In this document: in pieces, positions 47,362-55,685 of the stretch
How positions within the stretch are numbered: the stretch's first letter is position 1
How the letters are laid out: every line of letters starts with the position of its first letter
DNA from: Rhizobium ecuadorense
Lineage (GTDB): Bacteria > Pseudomonadota > Alphaproteobacteria > Rhizobiales > Rhizobiaceae
NCBI RefSeq assembly: GCF_001187535.1
Contig: NZ_LFIO01000023.1
Coordinates: forward strand, 124,001 to 188,000
Direction: 5' to 3'
DNA length: 64,000 nt
Program-made: the position numbers and the translations under genes
The notes under the pieces: generated by a model
Seen by the model: only the letters and a program-made list of their open reading frames with translations
Database searches by the model: none
What the model was told of the DNA's origin: nothing

Positions 47362-47868
47362 TCAAATATTTCCCAAGTTACAACATCCATAACCATTAGT
47401 CATATAATTAAGCGGCTTGTCAGATACAGTATTGCAGTTAGTACAAGATATTGTTCTATGCTCATTTCTAATCAATTTGTTTCCAAGTAATGTATGAACG
47501 ATAAATGATCGAGAATGATTTCCGTATTTCATTGCTGTATAAACAAAATCAGAAAACTCTAACCGTTTTCCGCAGTTTCCACAGTCGTGCAGCTCTAGGT
47601 AAAATTCCTCATTATTTAGAATACCCGGCCGCAGATCAAGCATCAATTCGATTTTTTTGAGATCGAAAACGTCTGATTTCGTAAACCTATCAGCCCTGAA
47701 ATTCGAAAGCAAAAGTGCAAATTCCTCCGGAAGAACAGTCGAAACCTTGTCGTAATCTAAAGATTTGTTCTTCTTTCCATAGGAACTAATGCTCGGAATA
47801 TTGGGTTTGTTGCTATCAACCGCTTTTTCATTGGTCGAGCTATCGTTTGCTGATTTGTCCTCGGTCAT
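47362..47868 (-). CDS. Hypothetical zinc-ribbon protein, low GC
   Basis: A 168-residue protein I do not recognise. The first 60 residues are polar, Ser/Asn/Lys-rich and probably disordered; the middle has SDVFDLKKIELMLDLRPG; the C-terminal part has two CxxC pairs (DCGNCGK near 97 and SCTNCNT near 142) and ends YGCCNLGNI, suggesting one zinc ribbon. The gene is far more AT-rich than any neighbour and uses different codons, so it was acquired. Start at 47868, six bases after AGGG; an ATG seven codons earlier is possible. Confidence 0.6.
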   Translation of the reverse strand: MTEDKSANDSSTNEKAVDSNKPNIPSISSYGKKNKSLDYDKVSTVLPEEFALLLSNFRADRFTKSDVFDLKKIELMLDLRPGILNNEEFYLELHDCGNCGKRLEFSDFVYTAMKYGNHSRSFIVHTLLGNKLIRNEHRTISCTNCNTVSDKPLNYMTNGYGCCNLGNI

Positions 47869-48124
47869 GGCGCACCCTTTTAGAGACATTCATGTCGTTT
47901 TTACAATTTAGAATATTGTCATAAATAGAAAATTTATTCAACTGCTCGTACTCATTGGCAAGAATTTTGTGCGGTGTCGAAACTATACAGTCGCCGGCAA
48001 GAGTTAAGCCTCAGAGTGCTGAGCAGCCTATAGGAGATGTGTGCTCTGCCGCGGAAACTAATTCTCGGACCGGCTGCTGCCCGGAAGCTCTAATGCTCCC
48101 AAAAGCGGACTGTTTACGGGCGCT

Positions 48125-48307
48125 TTACCAGCTCGCACCTGGTTCGATTAGGAGCGCGGAATTGGAACATTTTACGAGGTGGTGGAGACGGTGCACTTCC
48201 CGGAAAAGCGCGAGGAGGCGGTGCATATAATCGAGAAGCTGAATTTCTCGCTTCTTCTCTCGCTCCGTACCCTCGAGTTTCGGGTAATACGTGATGACCT
48301 GTGTCAC
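48125..48307 (-). pseudogene. Possible gene remnant
   Basis: A 60-codon minus-strand frame containing YYPKLEGTEREKKREIQLLD and YMHRLLALFREVHRLHHLV, with protein-like composition and a predicted amphipathic helix. It opens without a good ATG (GTG at 48307, frame continuing upstream to a stop inside the inverted repeat) and has no ribosome site. Probably the residue of a larger gene; no family recognised. Confidence 0.3.
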
Positions 48308-48323
48308 GTCGTCGTAGTCGATT

Positions 48324-48370
48324 TTGCGGCATTATGGAGCAGTTGCCGCACTTGCTCCATAATGCTGCAA
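48324..48370. repeat. Inverted repeat with 18-bp arms
   Basis: TTGCGGCATTATGGAGCA (48324-48341) and TGCTCCATAATGCTGCAA (48353-48370) are reverse complements with one mismatch, around an 11-base centre. It has the geometry of a recombinase core site or a dimeric operator and no T-run, so it is not a terminator. Confidence 0.75.
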
Positions 48371-48545
48371 TACTCTGCGGAGTACATTCTCACGATCATT
48401 ATCGTCAATCAGAAGAGACCTTCCTCATCGCTCTCGATCTTGGAGACCGCCATGCGCTTCTGGGCTTCTGGTGATTATGCCACTTTTTAGGTGATCATGT
48501 CTTCCATGACGGCAAATGGGATGAAAGGTAGCTGGATGCAGACTA

Positions 48546-48562
48546 AATTAATGTATCACAAC
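48546..48562 (+). repeat. Direct repeat bounding the nuclease cassette, left copy
   Basis: AATTAATGTATCACAAC. It matches 52375-52391 (AATTAATGTAGCACAAC) at 16 of 17 positions in the same orientation, and both are preceded by GACT. What follows each copy is the truncated end of an otherwise rhizobial-looking gene. Confidence 0.75.
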
Positions 48563-48641
48563 ATTTGCAGCTTATGACATCCTGGCGGACATCGCGGTTC
48601 GCTCGGCACGCAATGCCAAGGTGCACATCGTCACGTACTGA
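48563..48641 (+). pseudogene. 3' tail of a truncated gene
   Basis: Directly after the left direct repeat the plus strand reads AYDILADIAVRSARN...HIVTY-stop with the GC-rich third positions typical of this chromosome, then ends at a TGA at 48639-48641. Upstream the frame is closed inside the repeat. It looks like the tail of a rhizobial gene cut by an insertion; the family is not recognised. Confidence 0.35.
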
Positions 48642-48656
48642 TACCTGACGCCGTCA

Positions 48657-49862
48657 TTATCCCAGGTCACGCCAGTAGGCATAGTTGAAAACGGCATCAA
48701 GTTCTGCAAAGCTGCTTAGCCCCAAGTCCCTACGGACTTTGGCAGCTTCGGCGCAGAATAGGGCATAAGCCTCGCCATTAGTGTTTCGCTTTGTTGGCAG
48801 TTCGGGAAAAGTACTTATTCCGGCCAGCCCCATGCCCGAAACAGAGTTTCGGTTCATGACAGCGTATCGTTTGTCGTCAAGCAGGTGCAATATCTCCGTA
48901 ATGACATTCGTGCCGGCGCGATCGACAGCCTCAAAACTGGTTATCAGGTGGTCGAATAGGACCGCGGAGTTACTGTCTTTGAGTTTGAATAGAGATCGAA
49001 CTCCTTCTCTAAACCCCTCGCGCGAGAGGGCCACGATGGTCTTACCTCTTTGAAGACCACCGGAATGCATAGTCGAGATGAGTCGCTCGTACTGATCGAG
49101 AAATTTCTGGGACGTCATTCGTCGTTCTGAAGCGAGGCCCTTGAGTATTTTTAGGCCCTCACTGCGATTAGTCGCTCTGCGGTGCACTGCGCTTGCGAAA
49201 CCCTCATCGGAGGCATCCGCCTTCATTTCTGCAAGTATTTTGGAAAGCGTTTCTAATCCACCGCTGGGGCTTACGGCGGCGCGTTCTGCCCGCCGACGCG
49301 CCATCGCCATTTGTCGGGAATAGATGGCATGGCGTCGCGCGTATTCCGCGACAATTTCGTCCGTCGCCTCGACAATTTCGCAATCGTCTAAAAGTACATT
49401 TATCCAGCCTTCGATCTGTCTGCCCAACTCTTTTGCGCCGCTATCGAAAGCAACTGAGAGTTCATGGTTAGTGGCGAGTCCTCCACTGGTCATGTTCGCG
49501 GAACCCACTATCGCATTAGCTCCGCCGGAACCCTCAAAAAGGTAGAGCTTTGGATGGAAGGTAGATTTTCTTTCCAGATTGCCGATATAAACCTTAACAT
49601 TACCGTGGTTCTTCAGTTTCAGAAGCTTCTCTATAACCGTCGGCTCGCTTTGGTAGAAGTCGATGCCAATCACGAAGACAGCGCTCATTCCCTTGTCGAT
49701 ACGGCTCCGCAAGTCGGCAGCAAAACGGGAGAAGCCGCTCTCCTTCGCGAATGCCACCATGCAAGTAAAGCGCTTTGCGTCCTTGAGGCGTGTCTTGATC
49801 TCACTTCCATGGTTGTGTGTCTCGTTCCAAAGAAGAGTTGGGTGCGTAGCAGAAATAGGCAT
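48657..49862 (-). CDS. Phospholipase D-fold (HKD) nuclease-like protein
   Basis: A 401-residue protein with one PLD-type catalytic motif: STFHPKLYLFEG near residue 100 (His103, Lys105) followed by the GSANMTSGGL block (Gly120, Ser121, Asn123). One HKD copy implies a homodimeric active site, as in Nuc or BfiI. The C-terminal 230 residues are helical and unassigned. PLD-fold proteins of this kind are often DNA or RNA nucleases in defence loci. It is the last of three same-strand nuclease-like genes, 37 bases after the PIN_8 gene, with a weak ribosome site. Confidence 0.75.
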   Translation of the reverse strand: MPISATHPTLLWNETHNHGSEIKTRLKDAKRFTCMVAFAKESGFSRFAADLRSRIDKGMSAVFVIGIDFYQSEPTVIEKLLKLKNHGNVKVYIGNLERKSTFHPKLYLFEGSGGANAIVGSANMTSGGLATNHELSVAFDSGAKELGRQIEGWINVLLDDCEIVEATDEIVAEYARRHAIYSRQMAMARRRAERAAVSPSGGLETLSKILAEMKADASDEGFASAVHRRATNRSEGLKILKGLASERRMTSQKFLDQYERLISTMHSGGLQRGKTIVALSREGFREGVRSLFKLKDSNSAVLFDHLITSFEAVDRAGTNVITEILHLLDDKRYAVMNRNSVSGMGLAGISTFPELPTKRNTNGEAYALFCAEAAKVRRDLGLSSFAELDAVFNYAYWRDLG

Positions 49863-49899
49863 CAGAGGGCGATCAAAACATCAGTTAATACAGCACATG

Positions 49900-51162
49900 T
49901 TAATGCGTTCGGTCTCCAGCTTCCAGCTCCCCGATAGACAGGCCCGATGTACCCGCGCTGTCGCATTCTGCCGAGTAATCAATAATATATAGACCGACGG
50001 GGAGGGGCGTTCCATTTGTACTGGATCGCAGATGAACGTTGAAGTCAAACGTTGTGCCAGTCCCTGCATGAATTACAAGAGGTGGGCAGTTGTCTGGCGC
50101 TGAAAGCACGCGCGCACTTACAGCTGGAACCGTACCGAGCTGTGGATCGAAACGTCCACTACCAGTCATCGCGTTCACCTCACGCAGTAGCTGAATTTCA
50201 AGAAAGCCGTAATTCTCGCGTTGGTCGGCGTGTATCGGAGACTGTTCGACTTCGACCGCTGGAGCATATATGGTACGCTTTCGCGCCCTTCGGGCGTCCA
50301 ACTCCCTTATCTCCTCGACCGCTTCCTCGTTAACCGACCGCCCCGCTTGCTCGGCGGCGATCCTCAAAAAGTGTTCTGTCTGGTAGAGGTATATCTGCTG
50401 TCCGCTCGTTACGAAAAACTCTTCGACAAGCTCTTGGCGTGGTCCCAATGTCTTGCCGTATTCCCGTTCCCACCAATCCTCCTTCCGTTCCGACGTCACA
50501 TGTACGATTGGTGACCCAGCTTCCTTTGCGAATTCCATAAGCTGCGACCAAAGGAGAAAATCGCCATACTTCTTGTCCTCGTCCTTCTGACCGTCCTCAT
50601 AACCGGGAGGAATTTTCGCCTCGAAGCGCCGCTTCCCTTCCTTGCATAGCTCAGCATATCTCTCTGGCGACATGGCTGGGCCGACACGGCCATCGAACAA
50701 CCTTAATATACGTTCGAGGACTGGGTCTTCTTCAAGGTAGTTGGGATGCTTTTGGGCGGCCTCCTCCATGTCAGCGCGCGCTTCATTTATAGCTGAAGTA
50801 ATTGCGGTACTGAGGGCATCCAGAGCAGGACGAGGCACTAACCTAAAGCCCCTCAGTTTGCCCACTCCACCAGTCACCGATTTGTCAAGGTCATCGATGG
50901 CCGAAGTGGCCTCTCGGAACGTCTGCTCTGAAGAGGCAATGACTTTCTTGCGGTTCCTGAAAAACTCGATCGCCGCTTGACGCGGAATCCAAATGCGACC
51001 AGCAAACGATTCTAATGCGACTAGAATGCTCTCGCATGTCGCGGAATGATAGCGGTATAGATCGAGAAGCACATTCGCATCGACAGTCAAAATACCGTCT
51101 TTCCACAACTTTTGCGCAGCAGCGGCATTAGAGGATAAATACCAGGAGAATTCGTTTTTCAT
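49900..51162 (-). CDS. PIN-like domain (DUF4935/PIN_8) protein
   Basis: A 420-residue protein with an N-terminal PIN-like RNase domain: VDANVLLDLYRYH (Asp28), RQAAIEFFRNRK (Glu66), KKYGDFLLW (Asp201) and the family hallmark RKEDWWEREYG near 226. All acidic positions are present, so it is probably an active metal-dependent RNase. Residues 270-420 form a separate, unassigned region ending in a probable beta domain (SARVLSAPDNCPPLVIHAG). Such proteins are frequent in bacterial defence islands. It lies 116 bases downstream of another PIN gene. Codon use is less GC-rich than the core genes. Confidence 0.75.
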   Translation of the reverse strand: MKNEFSWYLSSNAAAAQKLWKDGILTVDANVLLDLYRYHSATCESILVALESFAGRIWIPRQAAIEFFRNRKKVIASSEQTFREATSAIDDLDKSVTGGVGKLRGFRLVPRPALDALSTAITSAINEARADMEEAAQKHPNYLEEDPVLERILRLFDGRVGPAMSPERYAELCKEGKRRFEAKIPPGYEDGQKDEDKKYGDFLLWSQLMEFAKEAGSPIVHVTSERKEDWWEREYGKTLGPRQELVEEFFVTSGQQIYLYQTEHFLRIAAEQAGRSVNEEAVEEIRELDARRARKRTIYAPAVEVEQSPIHADQRENYGFLEIQLLREVNAMTGSGRFDPQLGTVPAVSARVLSAPDNCPPLVIHAGTGTTFDFNVHLRSSTNGTPLPVGLYIIDYSAECDSAGTSGLSIGELEAGDRTH

Positions 51163-51278
51163 GATTCTACATTGCAGATCGTTATTCGTAACTCAACCTA
51201 TTTTCTAACCCAGGCGTGCTCTTTGAATCCAATTCAACTTTCCGATGGCTGTAAGCCGCAAAGCGCGGCAACTCAGAT

Positions 51279-52334
51279 TTACTTGTACGTTTCGTACGGA
51301 TGTAGCTTAACATACTGGAAATCGGCATTCCGTGGGCTGATCGTTTCGATCTTTTCAGGTGCACCGTTATCGTCGACAGAAATGGCAATCGAAATCTCGA
51401 AGTCGAATTCGATTTCCGTCTCACCTTCTACCTCCCGCCATGGAATGAGGACTTTGTCTTCGGAGTCATAAGAAGCTGTGTCCCAGTCGGGGTGGCTGTA
51501 TTCAACATTGGCGGAGACCCGGACGGTTCCGACCACCAAGATGTCATCACCTTCCTCAACAGATCGGAAGGAAGTTATTTTGCCAATTTCGAGACCTAAG
51601 ACCTGTACGTCGAAAATCTCCGAGTCCTCGACATCTCCCACTAACCCCCAAGCTTTTATTTCCTCGCCAACGAGAGTTACGAGATCATCAGACTTATCCT
51701 CGAGGAATTGAGCAACTTGCGGCGCTTCCATTTCGTAGCCGAGCGCTTTGAACAGCTCGGGCAACGATTTGATGATTTGGATGTATTGCTCCCCTTCGGC
51801 AGCTTTTTCGAAATCGCCGTCGTCCGAGACAATAATAACCTGATTGTGTTTCGATGCCGCCTGCTTGAGACATTCGAAAATGAAAGCGTCAGGAAATTGG
51901 TCCTTCTTACTCTCACCGGTGAACAGACCTGTCCCCGCCGCGTAGGTGTTGAAAACTGCTGAAGGCTTGACGTCATCGATGGCAAGATGGGTTGCGTCGA
52001 GGTTACCAAACATCGCTGCCACTGCTGCCAGGTATTTGCTTATTAGAATGTCCCAGAGTTCGGTCTTATTAATCTCGTCAATTTTCACACCGACAGTTTC
52101 GTCGATCAGCTTGCGAAAATGGGGACGTGCGATCTCCTTGATCACCTGATAGTCGTTGTCGGCGTGCTTCTTAGCCACTTCGGTAACTGTAAGGTCGGTC
52201 GTGAGAACAGTTATCATCCCGGCGTTCACCAGGTCACCTACGCGCTCCCATTCAGCTCCTCCCGGCGGCTTGCCCGCCCTAATGATAATGTTGGCATCGA
52301 CAAACACTTGGGGAGCGTTCTTGGTCTTTTTCAC
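51279..52334 (-). CDS. PIN-domain protein with C-terminal beta domain
   Basis: A 351-residue protein. The N-terminal 180 residues are a PIN domain with complete acidic centre: VFVDANIII (Asp13), TVTEVAKKHA (Glu52), DQFPDAFIFECL (Asp149) and VIIVSDDGDF (Asp171-Asp174). From about 215 a very acidic region of beta strands follows (LVTLVGEEIKAWGLVG, EGETEIEFDFEISIAISV), perhaps a sensor or partner-binding module. It starts with GTG ten bases after GAGG and is the first gene of the three-nuclease cassette, 41 bases inside the right direct repeat. Confidence 0.75.
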   Translation of the reverse strand: MKKTKNAPQVFVDANIIIRAGKPPGGAEWERVGDLVNAGMITVLTTDLTVTEVAKKHADNDYQVIKEIARPHFRKLIDETVGVKIDEINKTELWDILISKYLAAVAAMFGNLDATHLAIDDVKPSAVFNTYAAGTGLFTGESKKDQFPDAFIFECLKQAASKHNQVIIVSDDGDFEKAAEGEQYIQIIKSLPELFKALGYEMEAPQVAQFLEDKSDDLVTLVGEEIKAWGLVGDVEDSEIFDVQVLGLEIGKITSFRSVEEGDDILVVGTVRVSANVEYSHPDWDTASYDSEDKVLIPWREVEGETEIEFDFEISIAISVDDNGAPEKIETISPRNADFQYVKLHPYETYK

Positions 52335-52374
52335 GGGATAGCGACCTCAGAGCTGGAAACGCGAGAGTGACTTC

Positions 52375-52391
52375 AATTAATGTAGCACAAC
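52375..52391 (+). repeat. Direct repeat bounding the nuclease cassette, right copy
   Basis: AATTAATGTAGCACAAC, 16 of 17 identical to 48546-48562 and in the same orientation. It abuts the right comM fragment: comM homology begins within six bases after it (AGATTATGG). Confidence 0.75.
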
Positions 52392-52392
52392 G

Positions 52393-52935
52393 TCAAGAGA
52401 TTATGGCCGCCGGCGGCGGCCACTTCGAGCGCGCGCTTAGCGCTTTCCTGACCCTTGATTTCGGCCAGATCCGGCAGGTTGGCAGCATTGGCGCGGATCG
52501 ACGCTTCCGGCCTGGACAGGACCTGCGTGCCGCGGAAATGATTGGCGAGGGCAATCAGGCTGCGGGGTGCGAGAATATCGACGTCGGCGCCGGCCCAGGC
52601 GGCTTCGGCGCCACTTTCGGCCGGGCAGATCAGCCCCTTGCCGAGCGCATTGGCGCCGATCGCGGCCGGCAGCGCGCCTGAAATGGCCGCGATCGTGCCG
52701 TCGAGATTGAGCTCGCCGACGACGACAAAATCAGACAGCGCATCGGCGGGGATGGCGCCGAGGGCGGCCATCAACGCAAGCGCGATGGGGAGATCGAAAT
52801 GCGAGCCCTCTTTCGGCAGATCGGCTGGCGCCAGATTGACGGTCACCCGCTTGCCCGGTAGCTCCAAGCCGGAGGCGTGAAGGCGGCCTGCACGCGCTCG
52901 CGGATTTCGGCCATCGCCTCGTCGAGAGACGATCG
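52393..52935 (-). pseudogene. Right fragment of a second comM copy
   Basis: Minus-strand sequence homologous to about residues 42-222 of the intact ComM, from RERVQAA-like sequence to AAGGHNLL, ending TLCYIN-stop in island sequence. It lacks the start and first 40 or so codons, has lost one base near 52880 that shifts the frame, and differs from the intact gene at roughly one base in twelve to fifteen. It abuts the 3' end of the intact comM. Confidence 0.88.
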
Positions 52936-52944
52936 CCCCTCTCC

Positions 52945-54477
52945 TTACACCGCAGCCGTCAGCCTTTCGCCAGCGATGCGGTAGGAAATCGCCTCGGCAA
53001 GATGCAAGCGCCCTACGGTCGGTTTGCCGTCGAGATCGGCGAGGGTGCGGGCGACCTTGAGGACGCGGTGGTAGCCGCGGGCGGAGAATTTCATTTTTTC
53101 GGCGGCGTCGCGCAAGAGCTGCAGGCCACTTGCATCGGGTTCGGCGAGTTTTTCGATCATCGCGGTGGAGCAGCGGGCATTGGTGCCGATGCCCTTGGCG
53201 CCGGCTGCCTCGAAACGCTGCTGCTGGATTTCGCGGGCGCGGGCGACGCGGCGGGCGGCATCGGCACTGGCCTCGGCCGCCATCGGCCGGATCAGATCGG
53301 CGGCGGAGACGGCCGGCACGTCGATGCGGATATCGATGCGGTCCATCAGCGGGCCGGAGATGCGGGCCTGGTAATCGCTCATGCAGCGCAGGCCGCGGGC
53401 GCAGGTATGGCCGGGCTCGCCGGCCATGCCGCAGCGGCAAGGGTTCATTGCCGCAATCAGCTGGAATTTCGCCGGATAGGAGACGCGGTGGTTGGCGCGG
53501 GCGATGACACATTCGCCGCCTTCGAGCGGCTGGCGCAGCGCATCCAGCGCCTGCGGGGTGAATTCGGGAAATTCGTCGAGGAAGAGCACGCCGTGATGGG
53601 CAAGCGAGGCTTCGCCGGGACGGGCGCGGATGCCGCCGCCGACGAGGGCCGCCATGGTGGCGGAATGGTGCGGCGTACGAAAAGGCCGGCGGTCGGACAG
53701 CTTGCCGCCGGAGAGCTGGCCGGCGATCGAATGGACCATCGACACTTCAAGCAGCTCGGCGGCCGAGAGCGGCGGCAGGATCGACGGCAGCCGTGCCGCC
53801 AGCATCGACTTGCCGGAGCCCGGAGGCCCGACCATCAGCAGATTATGGCCGCCGGCGGCCGCGACCTCGAGCGCCCGCTTGGCGCTTTCCTGGCCCTTGA
53901 TCTCGGCGAGATCCGGCAGGTTGGCGGCATTGGCGCGGATCGATGCCTCAGGCCGGGTGAGCACCTGCGTGCCGCGGAAATGATTGGCAAGGGCGATCAG
54001 GCTGCGCGGGGCGAGAATATTGACCTCAGCACCGGCCCAGGCGGCCTCGGCACCGCTTTCGGCCGGGCAGATCAGTCCCTTGCCGAGCGCATTGGCGCCG
54101 ATCGCGGCCGGCAGCGCCCCCGATATGGCGGCGATGGTGCCATCGAGGTTGAGTTCGCCGACGACGACATAATCCGACAGCGCATCGGCGGGAATGGCGC
54201 CGAGGGCGGCCATCAGGGCAAGCGCGATCGGCAGATCGAAATGCGAGCCCTCTTTCGGCAGATCGGCAGGCGCCAGATTGACGGTCACCCGCTTGCCCGG
54301 CAGCGACAGGCCGGAGGCGTGAAGGGCGGCCTGCACGCGCTCGCGGCTTTCGGCCACCGCCTTGTCGGGCAGGCCGACGATCTGCATGCCGATCTTGCCG
54401 GGCGCGACCATGATCTGGACCTCGACCGGCACACCTTCGATGCCCTGAAATGCCACCGTACTGACACGCGCGACCAT
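52945..54477 (-). CDS. comM: ComM/YifB-family Mg-chelatase-like AAA+ helicase
   Basis: Branch-migration helicase that extends recombination intermediates in natural transformation. The 510-residue protein has an N-terminal Lon-S5-like domain (VNLAPADLPKEGSHFDLPIA near 68), Walker [14 protein letters not shown] near 224, Walker B LFLDEFPEF near 300 and a zinc-type motif CRCGMAGEPGHTCARGLRC near 353. I use the ATG at 54477 (MVARVSTVAFQGIEG), where the family begins. It is intact and next to a partial duplicate that carries the island. Confidence 0.93.
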   Translation of the reverse strand: MVARVSTVAFQGIEGVPVEVQIMVAPGKIGMQIVGLPDKAVAESRERVQAALHASGLSLPGKRVTVNLAPADLPKEGSHFDLPIALALMAALGAIPADALSDYVVVGELNLDGTIAAISGALPAAIGANALGKGLICPAESGAEAAWAGAEVNILAPRSLIALANHFRGTQVLTRPEASIRANAANLPDLAEIKGQESAKRALEVAAAGGHNLLMVGPPGSGKSMLAARLPSILPPLSAAELLEVSMVHSIAGQLSGGKLSDRRPFRTPHHSATMAALVGGGIRARPGEASLAHHGVLFLDEFPEFTPQALDALRQPLEGGECVIARANHRVSYPAKFQLIAAMNPCRCGMAGEPGHTCARGLRCMSDYQARISGPLMDRIDIRIDVPAVSAADLIRPMAAEASADAARRVARAREIQQQRFEAAGAKGIGTNARCSTAMIEKLAEPDASGLQLLRDAAEKMKFSARGYHRVLKVARTLADLDGKPTVGRLHLAEAISYRIAGERLTAAV

Positions 54478-54653
54478 ATGCCCACCCCTTGCCCGCCAAC
54501 TCTTATACCGCCTGCAACCCGTCAGGGCCAGCGGTTGCAATCTGGCATGGAAGCAAGAATAAAACAAGAACAATCAAGGAACATATTCAGGCATCTCCTG
54601 TGACCGGGGTTGTAGCCGATCACAGCAGGGCCGTGGGTCGCGGAACTTTCGGA

Positions 54654-55601
54654 TCAGCCGCGCTTGCGCTCGATCGCATCCCAGAGCAGGCTTGCGATAT
54701 CGGCGCCGCCGAACTTCTTGACCTCCCGGATGCCTGTCGGAGAGGTGACGTTGATCTCGGTCATGTAATCGCCGATCACATCGATGCCGACGAGCAGGAA
54801 GCCGCGTTCTCTCAGCGCTGGGCCGATGCGGTCGCAGATCTCCTGTTCACGCGAGGTCAGCTCGGTCGCCTCGGCGCGGCCGCCGACATGCATGTTGGAG
54901 CGGCTGTCGTGCTCGGCGGGCACGCGGTTGATGGCGCCGGCAAATTCGCCGTCGACCAGGATGATGCGCTTGTCGCCCTTGCGCACATCGGGCAGATATT
55001 GCTGGGCGATGAAGGGCTCGCGGAAAAGCTGGCCGAACATTTCGAGCAGCGAGGAGAGGTTGCGGTCGTCGCGGGTCGAATGGAAGACGCCGGCGCCGCC
55101 ATTGCCGTAGAGCGGCTTCAGGATGATGTCGCCCATCTCGTCGCGGAAGCGGCGGATCTCGGCGGCATCCTTGGTGATCAGTGTCTTCGGCATCAGGTCG
55201 GCGAATTCGGTGACGAAGATTTTTTCCGGCGAATTGCGCACCCAGGCCGGATCGTTGACGACGAGCGTCTTCGGATGGATGCGCTCGAGCAGATGCGTCG
55301 AGGTGATATAGGCCATGTCGAAGGGCGGGTCCTGGCGCAGCAGCACCACATCCATGGTGGAGAGATCGACGCGCTCGGGCGCGCCGAGCTCGAAGTGATC
55401 GCCCTTGACGTCCTTCAGCAGCATCGGCTCGACGCTGGCATAGAGCTTGCCGTCGCGGAAGCTCAGGCGCTCGGGCGTGCAATGGAACAGCCGGTAGCCG
55501 CGCACTTGCGCTTCCAGGCTCATGGCGAAGGTGGAGTCGCCCGCAATATTGATGCCGGCGACATGATCCATCTGGACCGCTACATTGGTGATCTTGGCCA
55601 T
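54654..55601 (-). CDS. gshB: Glutathione synthetase
   Basis: ATP-grasp enzyme joining gamma-glutamylcysteine and glycine. The 315-residue protein shows the N-terminal [32 protein letters not shown] near 101, the ATP-grasp core [18 protein letters not shown] near 155 and the metal/ATP end [15 protein letters not shown] near 278. Standard length and motifs. Downstream of comM on the same strand with a 176-base gap. Confidence 0.95.
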   Translation of the reverse strand: MAKITNVAVQMDHVAGINIAGDSTFAMSLEAQVRGYRLFHCTPERLSFRDGKLYASVEPMLLKDVKGDHFELGAPERVDLSTMDVVLLRQDPPFDMAYITSTHLLERIHPKTLVVNDPAWVRNSPEKIFVTEFADLMPKTLITKDAAEIRRFRDEMGDIILKPLYGNGGAGVFHSTRDDRNLSSLLEMFGQLFREPFIAQQYLPDVRKGDKRIILVDGEFAGAINRVPAEHDSRSNMHVGGRAEATELTSREQEICDRIGPALRERGFLLVGIDVIGDYMTEINVTSPTGIREVKKFGGADIASLLWDAIERKRG

Positions 55602-55685
55602 TTCCGTCCCTCGCTGAATGCCGGACAGATGTAGGTCGGCCCGGCATCAAACGCAATGCCGATCAAGGGCTTCCGGCGCTCGCGA

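Larger units (their letters stand above)
47869..48656. other. Non-coding or decayed stretch of the island
   Basis: No intact gene can be supported over these 788 bases. It contains a short minus-strand frame at 48125-48307, a strong inverted repeat at 48324-48370, the left direct repeat at 48546-48562 and, just after it, a plus-strand gene tail at 48563-48641. Composition changes from AT-rich (before about 47960) to rhizobial-like after 48560, suggesting several pieces joined together. Confidence 0.5.
47105..52392. mobile_element. Genomic island inserted in a partial comM copy
   Basis: The segment between the two comM fragments differs from its surroundings: 47290-47960 is very AT-rich, the remainder is intermediate in GC, and the gene content is accessory. 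It carries a zinc-ribbon protein, gene remnants, an 18-bp-armed inverted repeat, and three nuclease-like genes bracketed by direct repeats. No transposase or integrase remains, so the mover is unknown. comM is a known landing site for islands in other bacteria (Acinetobacter AbaR type). Confidence 0.75.

Noticed and set aside
47097..47396. 99-codon minus-strand frame at the left island edge
   Set aside because: Runs across the comM junction and the end of the zinc-ribbon gene, has no ribosome site and no recognisable content.
48179..48490. 103-codon plus-strand frame in the island
   Set aside because: Spans the inverted repeat, lacks a ribosome site and has no protein-like conservation that I can see.
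53002..54603. 533-codon plus-strand frame opposite comM
   Set aside because: Antisense shadow of an intact helicase gene.
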